Shown here one piece after another: positions 44,309 through 53,660 of a DNA stretch of 64,000 nt. Source of the DNA: Streptomyces sp. A1277 (GTDB lineage Bacteria; Actinomycetota; Actinomycetes; Streptomycetales; Streptomycetaceae); assembly GCF_004795015.1 (NCBI RefSeq), contig NZ_SSBI01000002.1, forward strand, positions 1 to 64,000, given 5' to 3'. The notes below the pieces were generated by a model. That model was not told where the DNA came from, searched no databases, and was given only the letters and a program-made list of their open reading frames with translations. A program made the position numbers and the translations under genes. Every line of letters starts with the position of its first letter. Position 1 is the first letter of the stretch.

Positions 44309-46108
44309 TCAGCCGCTTGTGCCGTTGTGGGCTTCTTGGGCGGAGACCACAGGCTGCAGGGCGGGGACCGCCCCGTAGCGGCGGTGGCGATGGGTGTATT
44401 CGGTCATGGCCTCCCACAAATCGCGGCGGTCGATGTCCGGCCAGAGTTTGTCCGTGAAGAGCAGTTCGGCGTACGCGGTGTGCCAGGGCAGGAAGTTGGA
44501 GATGCGCTGTTCGCCGCCGGTACGCCACAGGAGGTCGACGTCGGGCAGGTCGCCCAAAGGCAAGTGGGAGCGAAGTAGGTGTTCTGACACTCTGGTGCCG
44601 TTGAGCTGTCCGGTGCGTGCGGCGTCGGCCAGGGAGTCGGCGGCTTGGGTGAGTTCGCTGCGGCCGCCGTAGTTGAGGCAGAACGTCACGTTGAGACCGG
44701 TGCGGCCTTTGGTGGCCTCTTCGTTGGTGTGCAGGAGGTCGACGAAGTCGCCCGGCAGGCCGTCGGGGAGTCCGGCCCAGCGAATCCGTACGTCATAGCG
44801 GAGGAAGTCTCCGGCCTGCAGCTGTTGGCGTGCGAACGCCAACAGCTTGTTGATCTCCTGCGGCGGGCGCTTTTCCAGGTTCTCGGTGGACAACAGGTAC
44901 ACGGTCAGGTGAGGCAGCCCGATCTCCGCGGCGCCGTGCATGACATCGATGAGCGCCTTCCCTCCGGCCTTGTGGCCGTCGTTGCGTGGGAGGCCGCGTG
45001 CGCCGGCCCAGCGGCCGTTGCCGTCCATGATGATCGCGACATGCCGCGGCATGCGCTTGGCGGGCAGGGCCGGGGGGCGGGCGCCACCGGCGTGGGGCTG
45101 TGGTGGTTCCAGGAGTCCGGTGGGAGCGGTCCGCGGCGCTGGGAGCGCCGGGTGGACGGGCGGGGGTGCGGTGCGCAGTTCGGGGAGGGGGAAGAGGTGC
45201 CAGGTCGTGGCTGCAAGGAGTCGACCCGGGCCGATGACGCGCAGGCGGGCGGCGAGGTCCGGGCGGGCGGCATATTGCAGCAGTGCGGGTCCGGCTTTTT
45301 CGGCGGCGTGCAGGCGGGCGCGGTAGAGAGTGCAGCCTGTGCGCAGGACGACGGCGGGGCCGGGCGGCAGACCGGTCCACAGTTCCGGCTGGTCCAGCCA
45401 GGTGCGGGCCGTGGCCAGGAGGTGGCTGATCAATGCCTGCACGGCGGGGGTCCAGCGACGTTGGGAGAGGTCTGTCTCGCAGGTGCCGAAGCGGTGCAGT
45501 TCCTCCGCAGGAAGGGTGATGTCGCCACGGCTGAGGTCGTCGGCGAGGTCGGTCAGCGAGTCGGTGAGGAACAGGCCGTCGGACAGTTGCTGGTAGGCGT
45601 CCAGGCGGGTGAGGTGGAGAGGGGTGTCGAGGCCGGCGTGTCGCAGCAGTGTCAGGCACTGCAGCAGAAAGGGCACGTTGATGTCCTTGCTGCGGGCCCG
45701 CCACTGCTGCCAGGTCGCCGGGCCGGGAGCGGTCCGCAGGGCGTCTTTCTCGAGGGCCGTGAAGGTGACGTCGAAGGCGTCGGCCTTCAGGTTCCAGCAC
45801 CACATGGTGTGCACCACCGCCTGGCGCACCGGGTCTTGGCTGGTGCCCAGCCGCAGGTCGGTGTCCAGGGCTTCGCGCCATGCCCGCAGCCGCTGGGAAC
45901 CGTCGCCCTCGGTGGTGTCGGCCAGGTCATCGGCAAGGCAGTACGCGGCGAACAGGGCCCAGCATGCCGGACGCAGGGCAGGGGGCATCAGCTGCAGGCA
46001 CCAGAACTCCTCAGCCCTGGTGGACCGCAGATAATCGTGGCACGTCTTGTACGCGGCTTTCAGCTGCGGGTCATAAATTTCGGCCTGCGCGCAGTCGGCA
46101 GCGAACAC
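44309..46108 (-). CDS. Fusion of squalene/phytoene-synthase-like and cis-prenyltransferase domains
   Basis: A 599-residue protein. Residues ~1-300 are a trans-prenyl head-to-head condensing fold: first Asp motif YCLADDLADTTEG (~55-67) and second DSLTDLADDLSRGDITLP (~175-192). A Pro-rich linker (~310-350) leads to a complete cis-prenyltransferase (UppS fold): IIMDGNGRWAG (~358-368), LLSTENLEKR, FCLNYGGRSEL, RTGGEQRISNFLPW. The two activities are normally separate enzymes, so the fusion may make an unusual mixed-geometry terpenoid. GTG 46108 has AAGGAG in front; it overlaps the permease gene by 49 bases, and both belong to a three-gene operon. Confidence 0.75.
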   Translation of the reverse strand: MFAADCAQAEIYDPQLKAAYKTCHDYLRSTRAEEFWCLQLMPPALRPACWALFAAYCLADDLADTTEGDGSQRLRAWREALDTDLRLGTSQDPVRQAVVHTMWCWNLKADAFDVTFTALEKDALRTAPGPATWQQWRARSKDINVPFLLQCLTLLRHAGLDTPLHLTRLDAYQQLSDGLFLTDSLTDLADDLSRGDITLPAEELHRFGTCETDLSQRRWTPAVQALISHLLATARTWLDQPELWTGLPPGPAVVLRTGCTLYRARLHAAEKAGPALLQYAARPDLAARLRVIGPGRLLAATTWHLFPLPELRTAPPPVHPALPAPRTAPTGLLEPPQPHAGGARPPALPAKRMPRHVAIIMDGNGRWAGARGLPRNDGHKAGGKALIDVMHGAAEIGLPHLTVYLLSTENLEKRPPQEINKLLAFARQQLQAGDFLRYDVRIRWAGLPDGLPGDFVDLLHTNEEATKGRTGLNVTFCLNYGGRSELTQAADSLADAARTGQLNGTRVSEHLLRSHLPLGDLPDVDLLWRTGGEQRISNFLPWHTAYAELLFTDKLWPDIDRRDLWEAMTEYTHRHRRYGAVPALQPVVSAQEAHNGTSG

Positions 46109-46899
46109 GGTGCTCCTTGGGTGGAAGACGGGACCTGGCCGGTCACCGCGGACCGGGTGCGCCGACGGAAGGCGAGCAGGCTGAGGAGGGCCGCGCCGGC
46201 GAACCAGGCCAGCTGCACGCCCAGGCAGCTTAGGAGAACGGAGTGGGAGAAGCCGGCGGCGGAGGCGGACTGCATAGCGCCGTAGGAGGGCAGCAGACGC
46301 ACCAAGGCGGTGTCGGCTCCTTTGCTGGCGATGGGGTTCTGCAGCGCGAGGTCGATGACGCTGATCATCACGACGAGGAAGACGCCCTCCAGCTCACGGC
46401 GCACCACCGTGCCCAGGGCGACGCCCACGGCTCCGTAGGTCATGGCCGCGCTGAACAGCGAAACGGCCAGCAGCACGGGCTGGCGGGGCGACCAGTACGC
46501 CCACATGACCGCTGTGGCGTAAAGACTGACGACGGCCGAGGCCAGAACGAGGGAGGACACCTTCGCCAGCAGCAGCTGGAGGCGGGGATAGCCGGCCATG
46601 GCCAGACGCCGGTCGAACGTTCCCGAGCTGAAGGTGGCCGAGAACATCGCGAACCCAACGATCAGCGTCACCGCGTTCAGTGCACCGCTGATCTGAGTGA
46701 GCTCGTTGCCGCGGGCGACGAGGATCTCGCCGGTGGCCCAGAGTCTGAACGACACTCCCACGTCCACGATCATGAACTGCCCGAGCGAGATCCACAGGGG
46801 CACGAAAAGGAACACCAGCGCCACGGCGAACTGGTTGCGCACATGCTCGATCAGTGTGAACCGCGTAGCGATGACGAACCGCGCCAGCCAGGGGCTCAC
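46060..46899 (-). CDS. ABC transporter permease
   Basis: A 279-residue membrane protein with about six hydrophobic segments (VALVFLFVPLWISLGQF, AVTLIVGFAMFSATF, ASAVVSLYATAVMWAYW, VFLVVMISVIDLAL, LLSCLGVQLAWFAGAALLSL). This is the pattern of ABC-2-type permeases. GTG 46899 overlaps the ATPase stop by four bases; a longer frame above is just shadow. The last ~40 residues overlap the start of the prenyltransferase fusion gene. With the ATPase it probably exports the product of that enzyme, or a linked lipid. Confidence 0.75.
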   Translation of the reverse strand: MSPWLARFVIATRFTLIEHVRNQFAVALVFLFVPLWISLGQFMIVDVGVSFRLWATGEILVARGNELTQISGALNAVTLIVGFAMFSATFSSGTFDRRLAMAGYPRLQLLLAKVSSLVLASAVVSLYATAVMWAYWSPRQPVLLAVSLFSAAMTYGAVGVALGTVVRRELEGVFLVVMISVIDLALQNPIASKGADTALVRLLPSYGAMQSASAAGFSHSVLLSCLGVQLAWFAGAALLSLLAFRRRTRSAVTGQVPSSTQGAPCSLPTARRPKFMTRS

Positions 46900-47507
46900 G
46901 ACACCACCTCCGCCCCGGCGCACAGCACGCCTTCCTCCAGGCGCCACAAGACGTCCAGCCGGCCCACGTCGTAGGCGAGGTGCGAGACCACCAGCACGGA
47001 CTGGCCGGCGGTACGCAACTGGACGGCCAGCTCCCAAAACCGCACGTACGTTTCCCAGTCGAAGCCCTGATAGGGCTCGTCAAGCAGCAGCACATCAGGA
47101 TCGTGCATCAACGCGAGGGTCAGGTTGAGCTTCTGCCGGGTTCCCCCGCTGAGCGCTCCGACCCGCTCCTGCGCGTACTCGCGAAAGCGCAGGACCTCCA
47201 TGACCTCCTCGGCCCGGCACAGATCAGGGAGCGAGTACGCCGTCCTGAACAGCTCAAGGTGCTGGCGGACGGTGAACGCGTCGTTGAGGACCACCTGCTG
47301 CGGGCAGTACCCGAACCGGCCCTCGTGCCGCACCACCCCCCGGTCGGGCCGCAGCTCACCGGCCAAAATCTTCAGCAGCGTGGACTTCCCCGCACCGTTC
47401 TCCCCCACGATGCCGACCAGTGAACCCCGCGGCAGTTCCACATCCACACCGCGCAACACCACCCGGCCACCGTAGGCATGATGAATACCTGCCACCTTCA
47501 TCAACAC
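46896..47507 (-). CDS. ABC transporter ATP-binding protein
   Basis: A 203-residue ABC ATPase with Walker A GENGAGKST (~34-42), Q-loop YCPQQ, signature LSGGTRQKL, Walker B VLLLDEP and an H-loop VVSHL. It is first in the operon with the permease and the prenyl-enzyme fusion, and its stop overlaps the permease start (GTGA). The combination with an ABC-2 type permease suggests an exporter. It is complete. The start at 47507 faces a small divergent open frame at 47556. Confidence 0.85.
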   Translation of the reverse strand: MLMKVAGIHHAYGGRVVLRGVDVELPRGSLVGIVGENGAGKSTLLKILAGELRPDRGVVRHEGRFGYCPQQVVLNDAFTVRQHLELFRTAYSLPDLCRAEEVMEVLRFREYAQERVGALSGGTRQKLNLTLALMHDPDVLLLDEPYQGFDWETYVRFWELAVQLRTAGQSVLVVSHLAYDVGRLDVLWRLEEGVLCAGAEVVS

Positions 47508-47555
47508 CCCCTATAGACCAGCCCGTTCCGCTACCAACAACGCCCCAGGCAGGCA

Positions 47556-47831
47556 ATGGTCACGCCCGGCAACAGTGCCAACAGGGCGCAGCCGGAAACG
47601 CCACGATCCACAGGAGCCACAGGGATCGACGCCTTGACCATCACCCAGCTCCCCAGCATCCCGACCCGGCCCTTCCACGCACCGGATGCGCGCCCCGGCC
47701 CCCGGGGCCATGTGCGGCCGGTCGACGGCGTCGACTACGGCCAGGTCCCCACCGAGCGCCTCCCGCCGACGCCGCAGTCGGTGGTTGACGAGCTTCCGTG
47801 GAGCGCCGGCCTTCGGGCTGGGAACTGGTGA
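47556..47831 (+). CDS. Small Pro-rich protein divergent from the ABC operon
   Basis: A 91-codon frame (MVTPGNSANRAQPETPRS...) with strongly GC-biased third positions, preceded by AGGCAGG. The product is Pro-rich, without motifs, and ends PQSVVDELPWSAGLRAGNW. It is divergent from the ABC exporter/prenyl-enzyme operon. It may be a real small protein or the end of a larger lost one. The ~100 bases after it, up to the IS256 end, hold nothing recognised. Confidence 0.35.
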   Translation: MVTPGNSANRAQPETPRSTGATGIDALTITQLPSIPTRPFHAPDARPGPRGHVRPVDGVDYGQVPTERLPPTPQSVVDELPWSAGLRAGNW

Positions 47832-47928
47832 AGGCCCGCGAAAGCCAGGGGCTGGCCCGGGGGGCGCTGCACGCGCCGGACTACGAAGAGGCACCGCAGG
47901 GCGCGCCGCTCGGGGGCCCACGGATGGC

Positions 47929-49322
47929 GTCCCGTGGAGTGGTGTAGCCGATCTTGGCGGGGATGTGCGCCTGCTCTGAGCCGTCGTGTGCGTCGGCTGC
48001 CTGCGAGTGCTCCCTGAGAACGAGGTCGGCCACCGTGTAACTGTCCTGGGTGAACGGGCAGTTCGACCCAAGGAGGTACACGATGGCCTTGTCCCAGCAT
48101 GACCTACTTCGCCTGCTGGAGTCACTGCGTTCGGCGGATGGTCTTGAACTCGTGCGTGAAGTCGCCGAGCGGTTGTTGCAGGAGCTGATCGAGGCCGAGG
48201 CCACCGCGCACATCGGCGCCGAGTGGAACGAGCAGACGACCACGCGGACGGGCTACCGCAACGGGCACCGGGACAAGACGGTGACCACACAGGCCGGCGA
48301 CCTCGAGCTCGCGATCCCGAAACTGCGGGCCGGCAGCTTCTTCCCCAGCCTGCTGGAGCGCCGGCGCCGTATCGACCAGGCCCTCTACGCGGTCGTCATG
48401 GAGGCATACGTCCACGGCGTTTCCACCCGTAGCGTCGATGACCTGGTCAAGGCGCTCGGCTCGGACACCGGTATATCGAAGAGCGAGGTCTCGAGGATCT
48501 GCGGCGATCTCGACGAACAGCTCGACGCGTTCCGCACCCGCCCACTGGACCACACCCGCTTCCCTTACGTGTATCTCGACGCGACCTACGTCAAGGCCCG
48601 CGTGGACCACCGGATCGTCTCCCAGGCCGTGGTCATCGCCACCGGTGTCACCGAGGACGGCGGCCGCGAGGTCCTGGGCGTCATGGTCGGCGACAGCGAG
48701 ACCGAAGTCTTCTGGGCCACGTTCCTGCGCTCGTTGCGCGAGCGCGGCCTGAGCGGGGTCCGCCTGGTCATCTCCGACAGCCATAGCGGCCTGGTCAAAG
48801 CCATCCGCAAGGTCATGCTCGGCGCCGCCTGGCAACGCTGCCGGGTCCACTTCGTCCGCAACGTCTTCTCCGCGATCCCCAAGGGCGCCGCGGAGATGGT
48901 CGCCGCGAGATCCGCACACTCTTCGCTCAGCCCACCACCGAAACCGTCCGGGCTCATCTCGACACCGTCGCGGACATGCTCGGCGCACAGTTCCCCAGGG
49001 TCAGAGAGATGCTCCTGTCCGCGAAGGAGGACCTGACCGCCTTCGCGGACTTCCCTCACCAGCACTGGAAGAAGATCCAGTCGACCAACCCGCTCGAACG
49101 GCTGAACCGGGAGATCAAGCGCCGGTCCGACGTCGTCCAGGTCTTCCCGGACACCGCAGCCGTCAACCGGCTCGCCACCGCCGTCCTGGCTGAACTCCAC
49201 GACGAGTGGAACGCCTTCCCTCGCCGCTACCTCTCCACCGAGAGCATGAACAGCCTCCATCCGGACACCACCACCCTCCTGCCCGGCACAACCGAGTGAT
49301 CACCTACACCACGTCACGGGAC
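47929..49322 (+). mobile_element. IS256-family insertion sequence
   Basis: Imperfect terminal inverted repeats GTCCCGTGGAGTGGTGTAG (47929 onward) and GTCCCGTGACGTGGTGTAG (reverse strand from 49322) enclose a transposase gene. No clear target duplication. The right end lies 7 bases from the next IS. Confidence 0.75.
48083..49299 (+). pseudogene. IS256-family (mutator-type) transposase, frameshifted
   Basis: Starts at ATG 48083 after AAGGAGGT. Conserved pieces: EWNEQTTTRTGYRNGHRDK, AIPKLRAGSFFPSLLERRRR, YVYLDATYVK (first Asp), LVISDSHSGLVKAI (second Asp), WQRCRVHFVRN. Near 48905 a base is missing and the frame becomes nonsense. The correct C-terminus continues in another frame (AQPTTETVRAHLDTVADM, HWKKIQSTNPLERLNREIKR with the Glu, to 49299). 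One deletion separates it from an intact protein. Confidence 0.82.
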
Positions 49323-49328
49323 ATGACC

Positions 49329-49439
49329 CTTCGTGGCTTGACCTGGGGAAACGTGGAGCGGTGGGAGTGTAGCGGGCAGAGTGCTGTCATGGACGGTTTC
49401 TGCCCGCGGGTCCCTCGAAGGAGTGCCCACGGCGGCGAT
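49329..49439. repeat. Left copy of 111-bp inverted repeat
   Basis: Reads CTTCGTGGCTTGACCTGGGG at its outer edge. It matches 50636-50746 in reverse complement, with a single mismatch (GCCCG against GTCCG, near 49404). It contains the repeated CGAAGGAGTGCCCACGGCG near the inner edge. Confidence 0.85.
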
Positions 49440-49490
49440 AGTGGCAGCGGCGGGCCACCGCTTGGCGTCGGCGGCGCCAATGCGACCAAC

Positions 49491-50606
49491 TCAGCGTGTG
49501 AATGCGGGCGCGGGGGTTTCGGGGTGCGTGAGTTGCCAGGAGTCGCCGCACTTCTGCCACAGTGAGCGGACCTCGTACTCGTCCAGACCGCATTCGTTCT
49601 TCGCCGTCTGGAAGCACTCCTCGATCGCCCACCGGGCGCCGGCGACGCGCACCAGTTCGTCCGCTCCGACATCCAACGGTGCGTAGCCGAGGTAGTAGGC
49701 GCTCTCGTCCGGCCGGCTCACGCTGCGCCGTGCCAGCGCCCACCGCCGGCGGATCAGTACACCGTCCTGGTGGTCGTACTCGGCTACCGGGCGTAACTGG
49801 ACGGCTGCCCAGTCGTACTCGCGCTGCCCCTTCGCGCCAGCCCCGCAGGAACGGCGTTCCCACGCCTGGTCGGGGGCCTGGTCGAAGACCATGTCGATGC
49901 GTGGGCCGGCCAGGGAAAACTGGGACTTGGGGACGGCCAGGACGTAGCCGACACCGGATGCTTCCAGCATCCGGCGGAAGCGGTTGTCCTGTCCGTAAGC
50001 GGCGTCCGCCGTCACCCAGGCGATCGGCAGTGGGGAAGACAGTGCCCTGCGGACGGTCGTCGCCGCGAGGGTGTTCTTGGTGGCGAACTCTCGCTCTTCG
50101 GGGACCTTGGCCGCGCGGCAGCGGTCCGGATCGTCGGTCCAGGACTTGGGCAGGTAGAGCTCCCGGTCCACCAGGGCGCGGCCGGCCGCGCTGGCATAGG
50201 CGGCGAAAACGCCGATCTGGCAGTTCTCGGTGCGGCCTGCGGTGCCGGAGTATTGCCGCTGAACACCGGCGGAGGTGGTGCCCTTCTTCAAGAATCCGGT
50301 GTCGTCGAGGATCAGTACTCCGTCGGGGCGGCCGAGGTGTTCTGCGACGTAGGTCTGTAGGCCATTGCGGATGTCGTCGGGGCTCCAGCGGGCGCGGGAG
50401 AGTAGGTGCTGCAGACCGTCGGGGGTGGAGTAGCCGGCGTGTTCGGCGAGCTGCCAGCTGTTCTTGCGGGCTACCGGGGCGAGCAGCGCGCGTACGTAGT
50501 CCCGCATCCGGCGGCGGGGTTCGACGCGTCCGAAGTGGTGCCCGATGGTGGTGAAGAGGTGGTCCAGGTCACGGTCCCAGGTCTCAGCTGCCTGTTCGGT
50601 TATCAC
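49491..50606 (-). pseudogene. IS701-family transposase with C-terminal deletion
   Basis: Good IS701 sequence from MITEQAAETWDRDLDHLF through LILDDTGFLKKG, AWVTADAAYGQ and ECFQTAKNECGLDEYEV. It then jumps straight to what should be ~50 residues further on, and in the wrong frame. One frame over, PLTVAEVRRLLA, LSWSHWRRRRQ and HYRRRGHSF (the normal end) can be read. The stretch with the usual WYRHITLAM segment is deleted, so the enzyme is probably inactive. Confidence 0.78.
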
Positions 50607-50635
50607 GGCCTGAGGCTCCCCCGGCCAAGGACGAC

Positions 50636-50746
50636 ATCGCCGCCGTGGGCACTCCTTCGAGGGACCCGCGGACAGAAACCGTCCATGACAGCACTCTGCC
50701 CGCTACACTCCCACCGCTCCACGTTTCCCCAGGTCAAGCCACGAAG
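50636..50746. repeat. Right copy of 111-bp inverted repeat
   Basis: Reverse complement of 49329-49439 with one mismatch. It lies 30 bases upstream of the transposase start, so it should include its promoter; the left copy would carry the same promoter pointing inward from the other side. Confidence 0.85.
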
Positions 50747-50900
50747 TACTGCTGGAGTACTAAGCGAGGACCAGCCGGCCGCCCTCGCCAGCTTGAGACT
50801 GGATTGGGCGGGCGGCATAGTCAACTCGGAAGTGAAAACCGCGTTTCACCGGGGATAGCTACTGGTCTTCAATGATGCGGTAGTGGGTGTCCACTTTAAC

Positions 50901-52433
50901 CTCAATACCAGTGACTTAAAAATGATCCCGGGTGTGTAGGACCTTGGTCGGCGGGTTGATGGATGCGGTGCGGTATGGCAGGGCGAGCGCGACGGCTTCG
51001 GCTGGGTCTCGGGTGGGCTGGGGCCAGTGTCGGTGTTCGGGGCGTGTGACGCCGAAGCCAGACATATTCCGTTTGACGGTGCGGGAGTTGGAGCGTCGAC
51101 GGCGTTCGGGCAGCAGGTGGCGGGCTATCTCGCGCAGGCCCTCGGTGAGAGCCGTGGCCGGGTGCTCAGGGGGAAAAGGCCGCCTGCGCGGTGACCTGTC
51201 GGCGTGCAAGGCGGATGGTACGGGTGAAGGAGATGCGGTCGGCGTCGAGGCCGTCCTGGTCGGCGGTGTCCTGCATCAGGGAGCGGATGGCGTAGTGGAC
51301 CAGCAGGTGGCCCCAGACTTCTTGCTCCACCCCGCCCGGTGAGCGGGACCGCAGGATCTGGGACGGTCCGCGCTGGTGGGTCTTCAGCTCGTCGAGGGCG
51401 GTCTCGATCTCCCAGCGCTCGTTATAGAGGGCTGCCAACTCCTTCGCGGGGGCCGACTCGTGGTCGAGAATGGTGGTAATCAGTCGGTAGGGAACGTCCT
51501 GTGCCGGCCGGCCCGGATCGTCCAGGGTGTACTCGATGACCCGCACCACCGTGGGGTCGGCGCGCTTGCGGTGGTCTTTCGCGGCGACGATCTCGGACAG
51601 GTAGGAGCCGTCGGGGAGTTGTTGACGGACGGGCAGGACCTGATGGGACCGGATCCGCCACAGCAGGTCGGCGCCGCCTGCTGCAGCGGCCCGCCACAAC
51701 TCCAGTCCGGTGAATCCACGGTCGGCCATCAGCAGGTCATTCTCGCCGATCCGGCCGAACAGCTCACGGGCCAGGGCCGGTTCGGACTGGGTCCGTGGCC
51801 CGAGGACCGCGGCGGTGATGGCGTGGGTGCCGCACTCGGCCAGGGCCACGACCCGCACTTGTGGATACGCGCACCGCTCGGTGCGGTGTGTCTTCGGGCG
51901 TCCGAAGTGTTCGGCGTTCTCCTCGCTGTCCGGCACGTCGAAGACGGTCCCGTCAATTGCGACCAGCCGCCACCGCCCGTACCAAGCACCCGGAGTCGAC
52001 TCCGTCGCCAACGGCCGCGCGACCTTGTCGAACAATGCCCTCAAAGGCTCCGGGCCCAGCCTGACCCGGGCCCGCGAGATCGCTGCCGTGGTGGGCACCT
52101 GCCATGAGCCCGACCAGCGTTTGGCCCAGGTCAGACCCTGCGTGAGCAGCCGGGCGACTTCCTCGTAACCCTGCCCGGAAAACAGGCACATCGCCAGCAC
52201 GAAGTAGACCACCACCCGCGGCGGCAACAGTCGGGACCGCTGTCCGGCCCGACCGCACTCGACCACCACCCGGTCCACCAACTCCGGCGGAAACGTACGA
52301 GTCAGCAACCCGACCGCAATCCGGTCCGACAACCGCTCATCCGTCTCCTGCTTGACCTGTCCAGGCCGCGGCATCCAGACACCTCCCGAAACCGCACCCT
52401 ACCAGCCAAAACCCTTAAGTCACTGGTATTGAG
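50901..52433 (-). mobile_element. IS4-family insertion sequence
   Basis: A 19-bp perfect inverted repeat CTCAATACCAGTGACTTAA bounds the element (50901-50919; reverse at 52415-52433). It encloses one transposase. The exact outer base is uncertain by one or two positions, since no target duplication was found. Confidence 0.82.
50916..52374 (-). pseudogene. IS4-family transposase, frameshifted near the C-terminus
   Basis: The main frame (52374-51166) has the IS4 hallmarks: WRLVAIDGTVFDVPDSEEN (first Asp), LLMADRGFTGLELW (second Asp), LYNERWEIETALDELKTHQR (Y-(2)-R-(3)-E-(6)-K signature). It stops after RQVTAQAAFSP. In the neighbouring frame the natural end follows: FPPEHPATALTEGLREIARH, LLPERRRRSNSRTVKRNMS, to 50916. 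One extra T in TTTTCCCCC would cause this. All catalytic residues lie before the shift, so activity may persist. Confidence 0.8.
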
Positions 52434-52484
52434 CTAGGAACCGGAAGGCCATCCTGACTGGCACCGGTTGGCGCGACAGCCCTT

Positions 52485-53468
52485 TCAGTTCTTACGGATA
52501 CGGTGGGCCTCGGCAACAAGTGTCCGGGGCAGCTTCGGCCCTGCGCATGCGTAGTCGATCAGCAGGTTTCGGTAGGTGGCGTTCGCGATCTTTGGCGCCA
52601 GGGTGATCAGGGCCCTCAGGTCGTCGGGCGAGCCGGCAAGGCGTGTGCGGTAGGCGGCGTTCGCCGCGCGCAGAGTGACTTCGTGAGGTTCGTATTCCAG
52701 GCCCTGTTCAACGAGGCCGGCGGCTGCGGCGAAGTCGCCCTGCTCGGCACGCACGTCCGCTAGATCCAGGTAGAGGGACCAGTTGGAGGGGTCTAGGAGC
52801 AGGGCGCATTCGAAGGACGCAGCAGCCTGATCCAGGTCGCCCAGCACACGCCAGGTGGCCGCTCGTGCGACTGCCGTCCACATGACCCGATCGACGGCAT
52901 CAGCGCGGTCGCACAGCACGAAGGACAGTTCGTACTGGCCACAGGCCCGGGGCAGCCGGGCCATGGCGGCCAGCGACTCCGGCACGGGATCCCGTTCGGA
53001 CACCACGTCGAGGGCAAGGAACCAGGGCTCGAACCGCTTCCGCATCTCGTCGGTGTCCAGATCGTGGCCGTAGTCCAACGTCCGCAGACACGCCTCGGCC
53101 AGCGCCGCAGCACTCACCGCGCCGAGAAAGCGCGCATCGCCGAACCAGGGTGCAGCGCCCCAGGCCACGTCGGGCCGCACACCCGTTACCGAACCAAGGG
53201 CCATCACCGCGTCGTCCATGTCCCCTTCGAGGAACAAGAAGTACGCCTGCGCCAGCACAGCGCTCAAGGAGCCGTCCCCTTCGAGGCCCTCCTTCAGTTC
53301 CGAGCGTAGGTCCTGCCACAACTCGGCGAGGGCATCATAGGGCTCCGGAGCCGCTGGTGCCGAGGCTATCGCCCCCACCAAAAGCTGCACGGCGCCCACC
53401 GGGCTTCCGCCGCAGTGCGCCATCACACCAGCGAGACTGACTCCCGCCGCCACTGACTGATTAGACAT
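52485..53468 (-). CDS. TPR-repeat protein
   Basis: A 327-residue helical protein. The second half shows tetratricopeptide spacing (ARAATWRVLGDLDQAAASFE, CALLLDPSNWSLYLDLADVRAEQGDFAAAAG, LVEQGLEYEPHEVTLRAANA). TPRs mediate protein-protein contacts; no catalytic domain is attached. The N-terminal half has the same helical rhythm but less clear repeats. ATG 53468 lies in an intergenic stretch. It stands alone between an IS4 element and an IS5 scrap, so its pathway is unknown. Confidence 0.6.
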   Translation of the reverse strand: MSNQSVAAGVSLAGVMAHCGGSPVGAVQLLVGAIASAPAAPEPYDALAELWQDLRSELKEGLEGDGSLSAVLAQAYFLFLEGDMDDAVMALGSVTGVRPDVAWGAAPWFGDARFLGAVSAAALAEACLRTLDYGHDLDTDEMRKRFEPWFLALDVVSERDPVPESLAAMARLPRACGQYELSFVLCDRADAVDRVMWTAVARAATWRVLGDLDQAAASFECALLLDPSNWSLYLDLADVRAEQGDFAAAAGLVEQGLEYEPHEVTLRAANAAYRTRLAGSPDDLRALITLAPKIANATYRNLLIDYACAGPKLPRTLVAEAHRIRKN

Positions 53469-53528
53469 CGCCAGAGAATACCCGTGGCCAAAGGTTCTCT
53501 GAGCACTTCCGCATGGACGGCGGCCTCG

Positions 53529-53660
53529 TGGCGGGAATTACCTGAGCGTTTCGGCAGCTGGGAGACCGTCTATGGGCGACACCAGCGCTGGTCGGCGGAT
53601 AGCACGTGGGGCCGGATCCTGCGTGCCGTCCAGGCGGAGGCGGCCGGTCGACCGGCTCAA
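53529..53660 (+). pseudogene. IS5-family transposase fragment
   Basis: WRELPERFGSWETVYGRHQR, WSADSTWGRILRAVQAEA is the conserved N-terminal third of IS5-type transposases. The start and the catalytic residues are missing. Confidence 0.75.

Larger units (their letters stand above)
49329..50746 (-). mobile_element. IS701-like element bounded by 111-bp inverted repeats
   Basis: The element is bounded by a 111-base near-perfect inverted repeat (49329-49439 and 50636-50746, one mismatch), much longer than normal IS701 ends. The transposase inside has an internal deletion. No CTAG duplication is seen at its borders. Confidence 0.7.
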
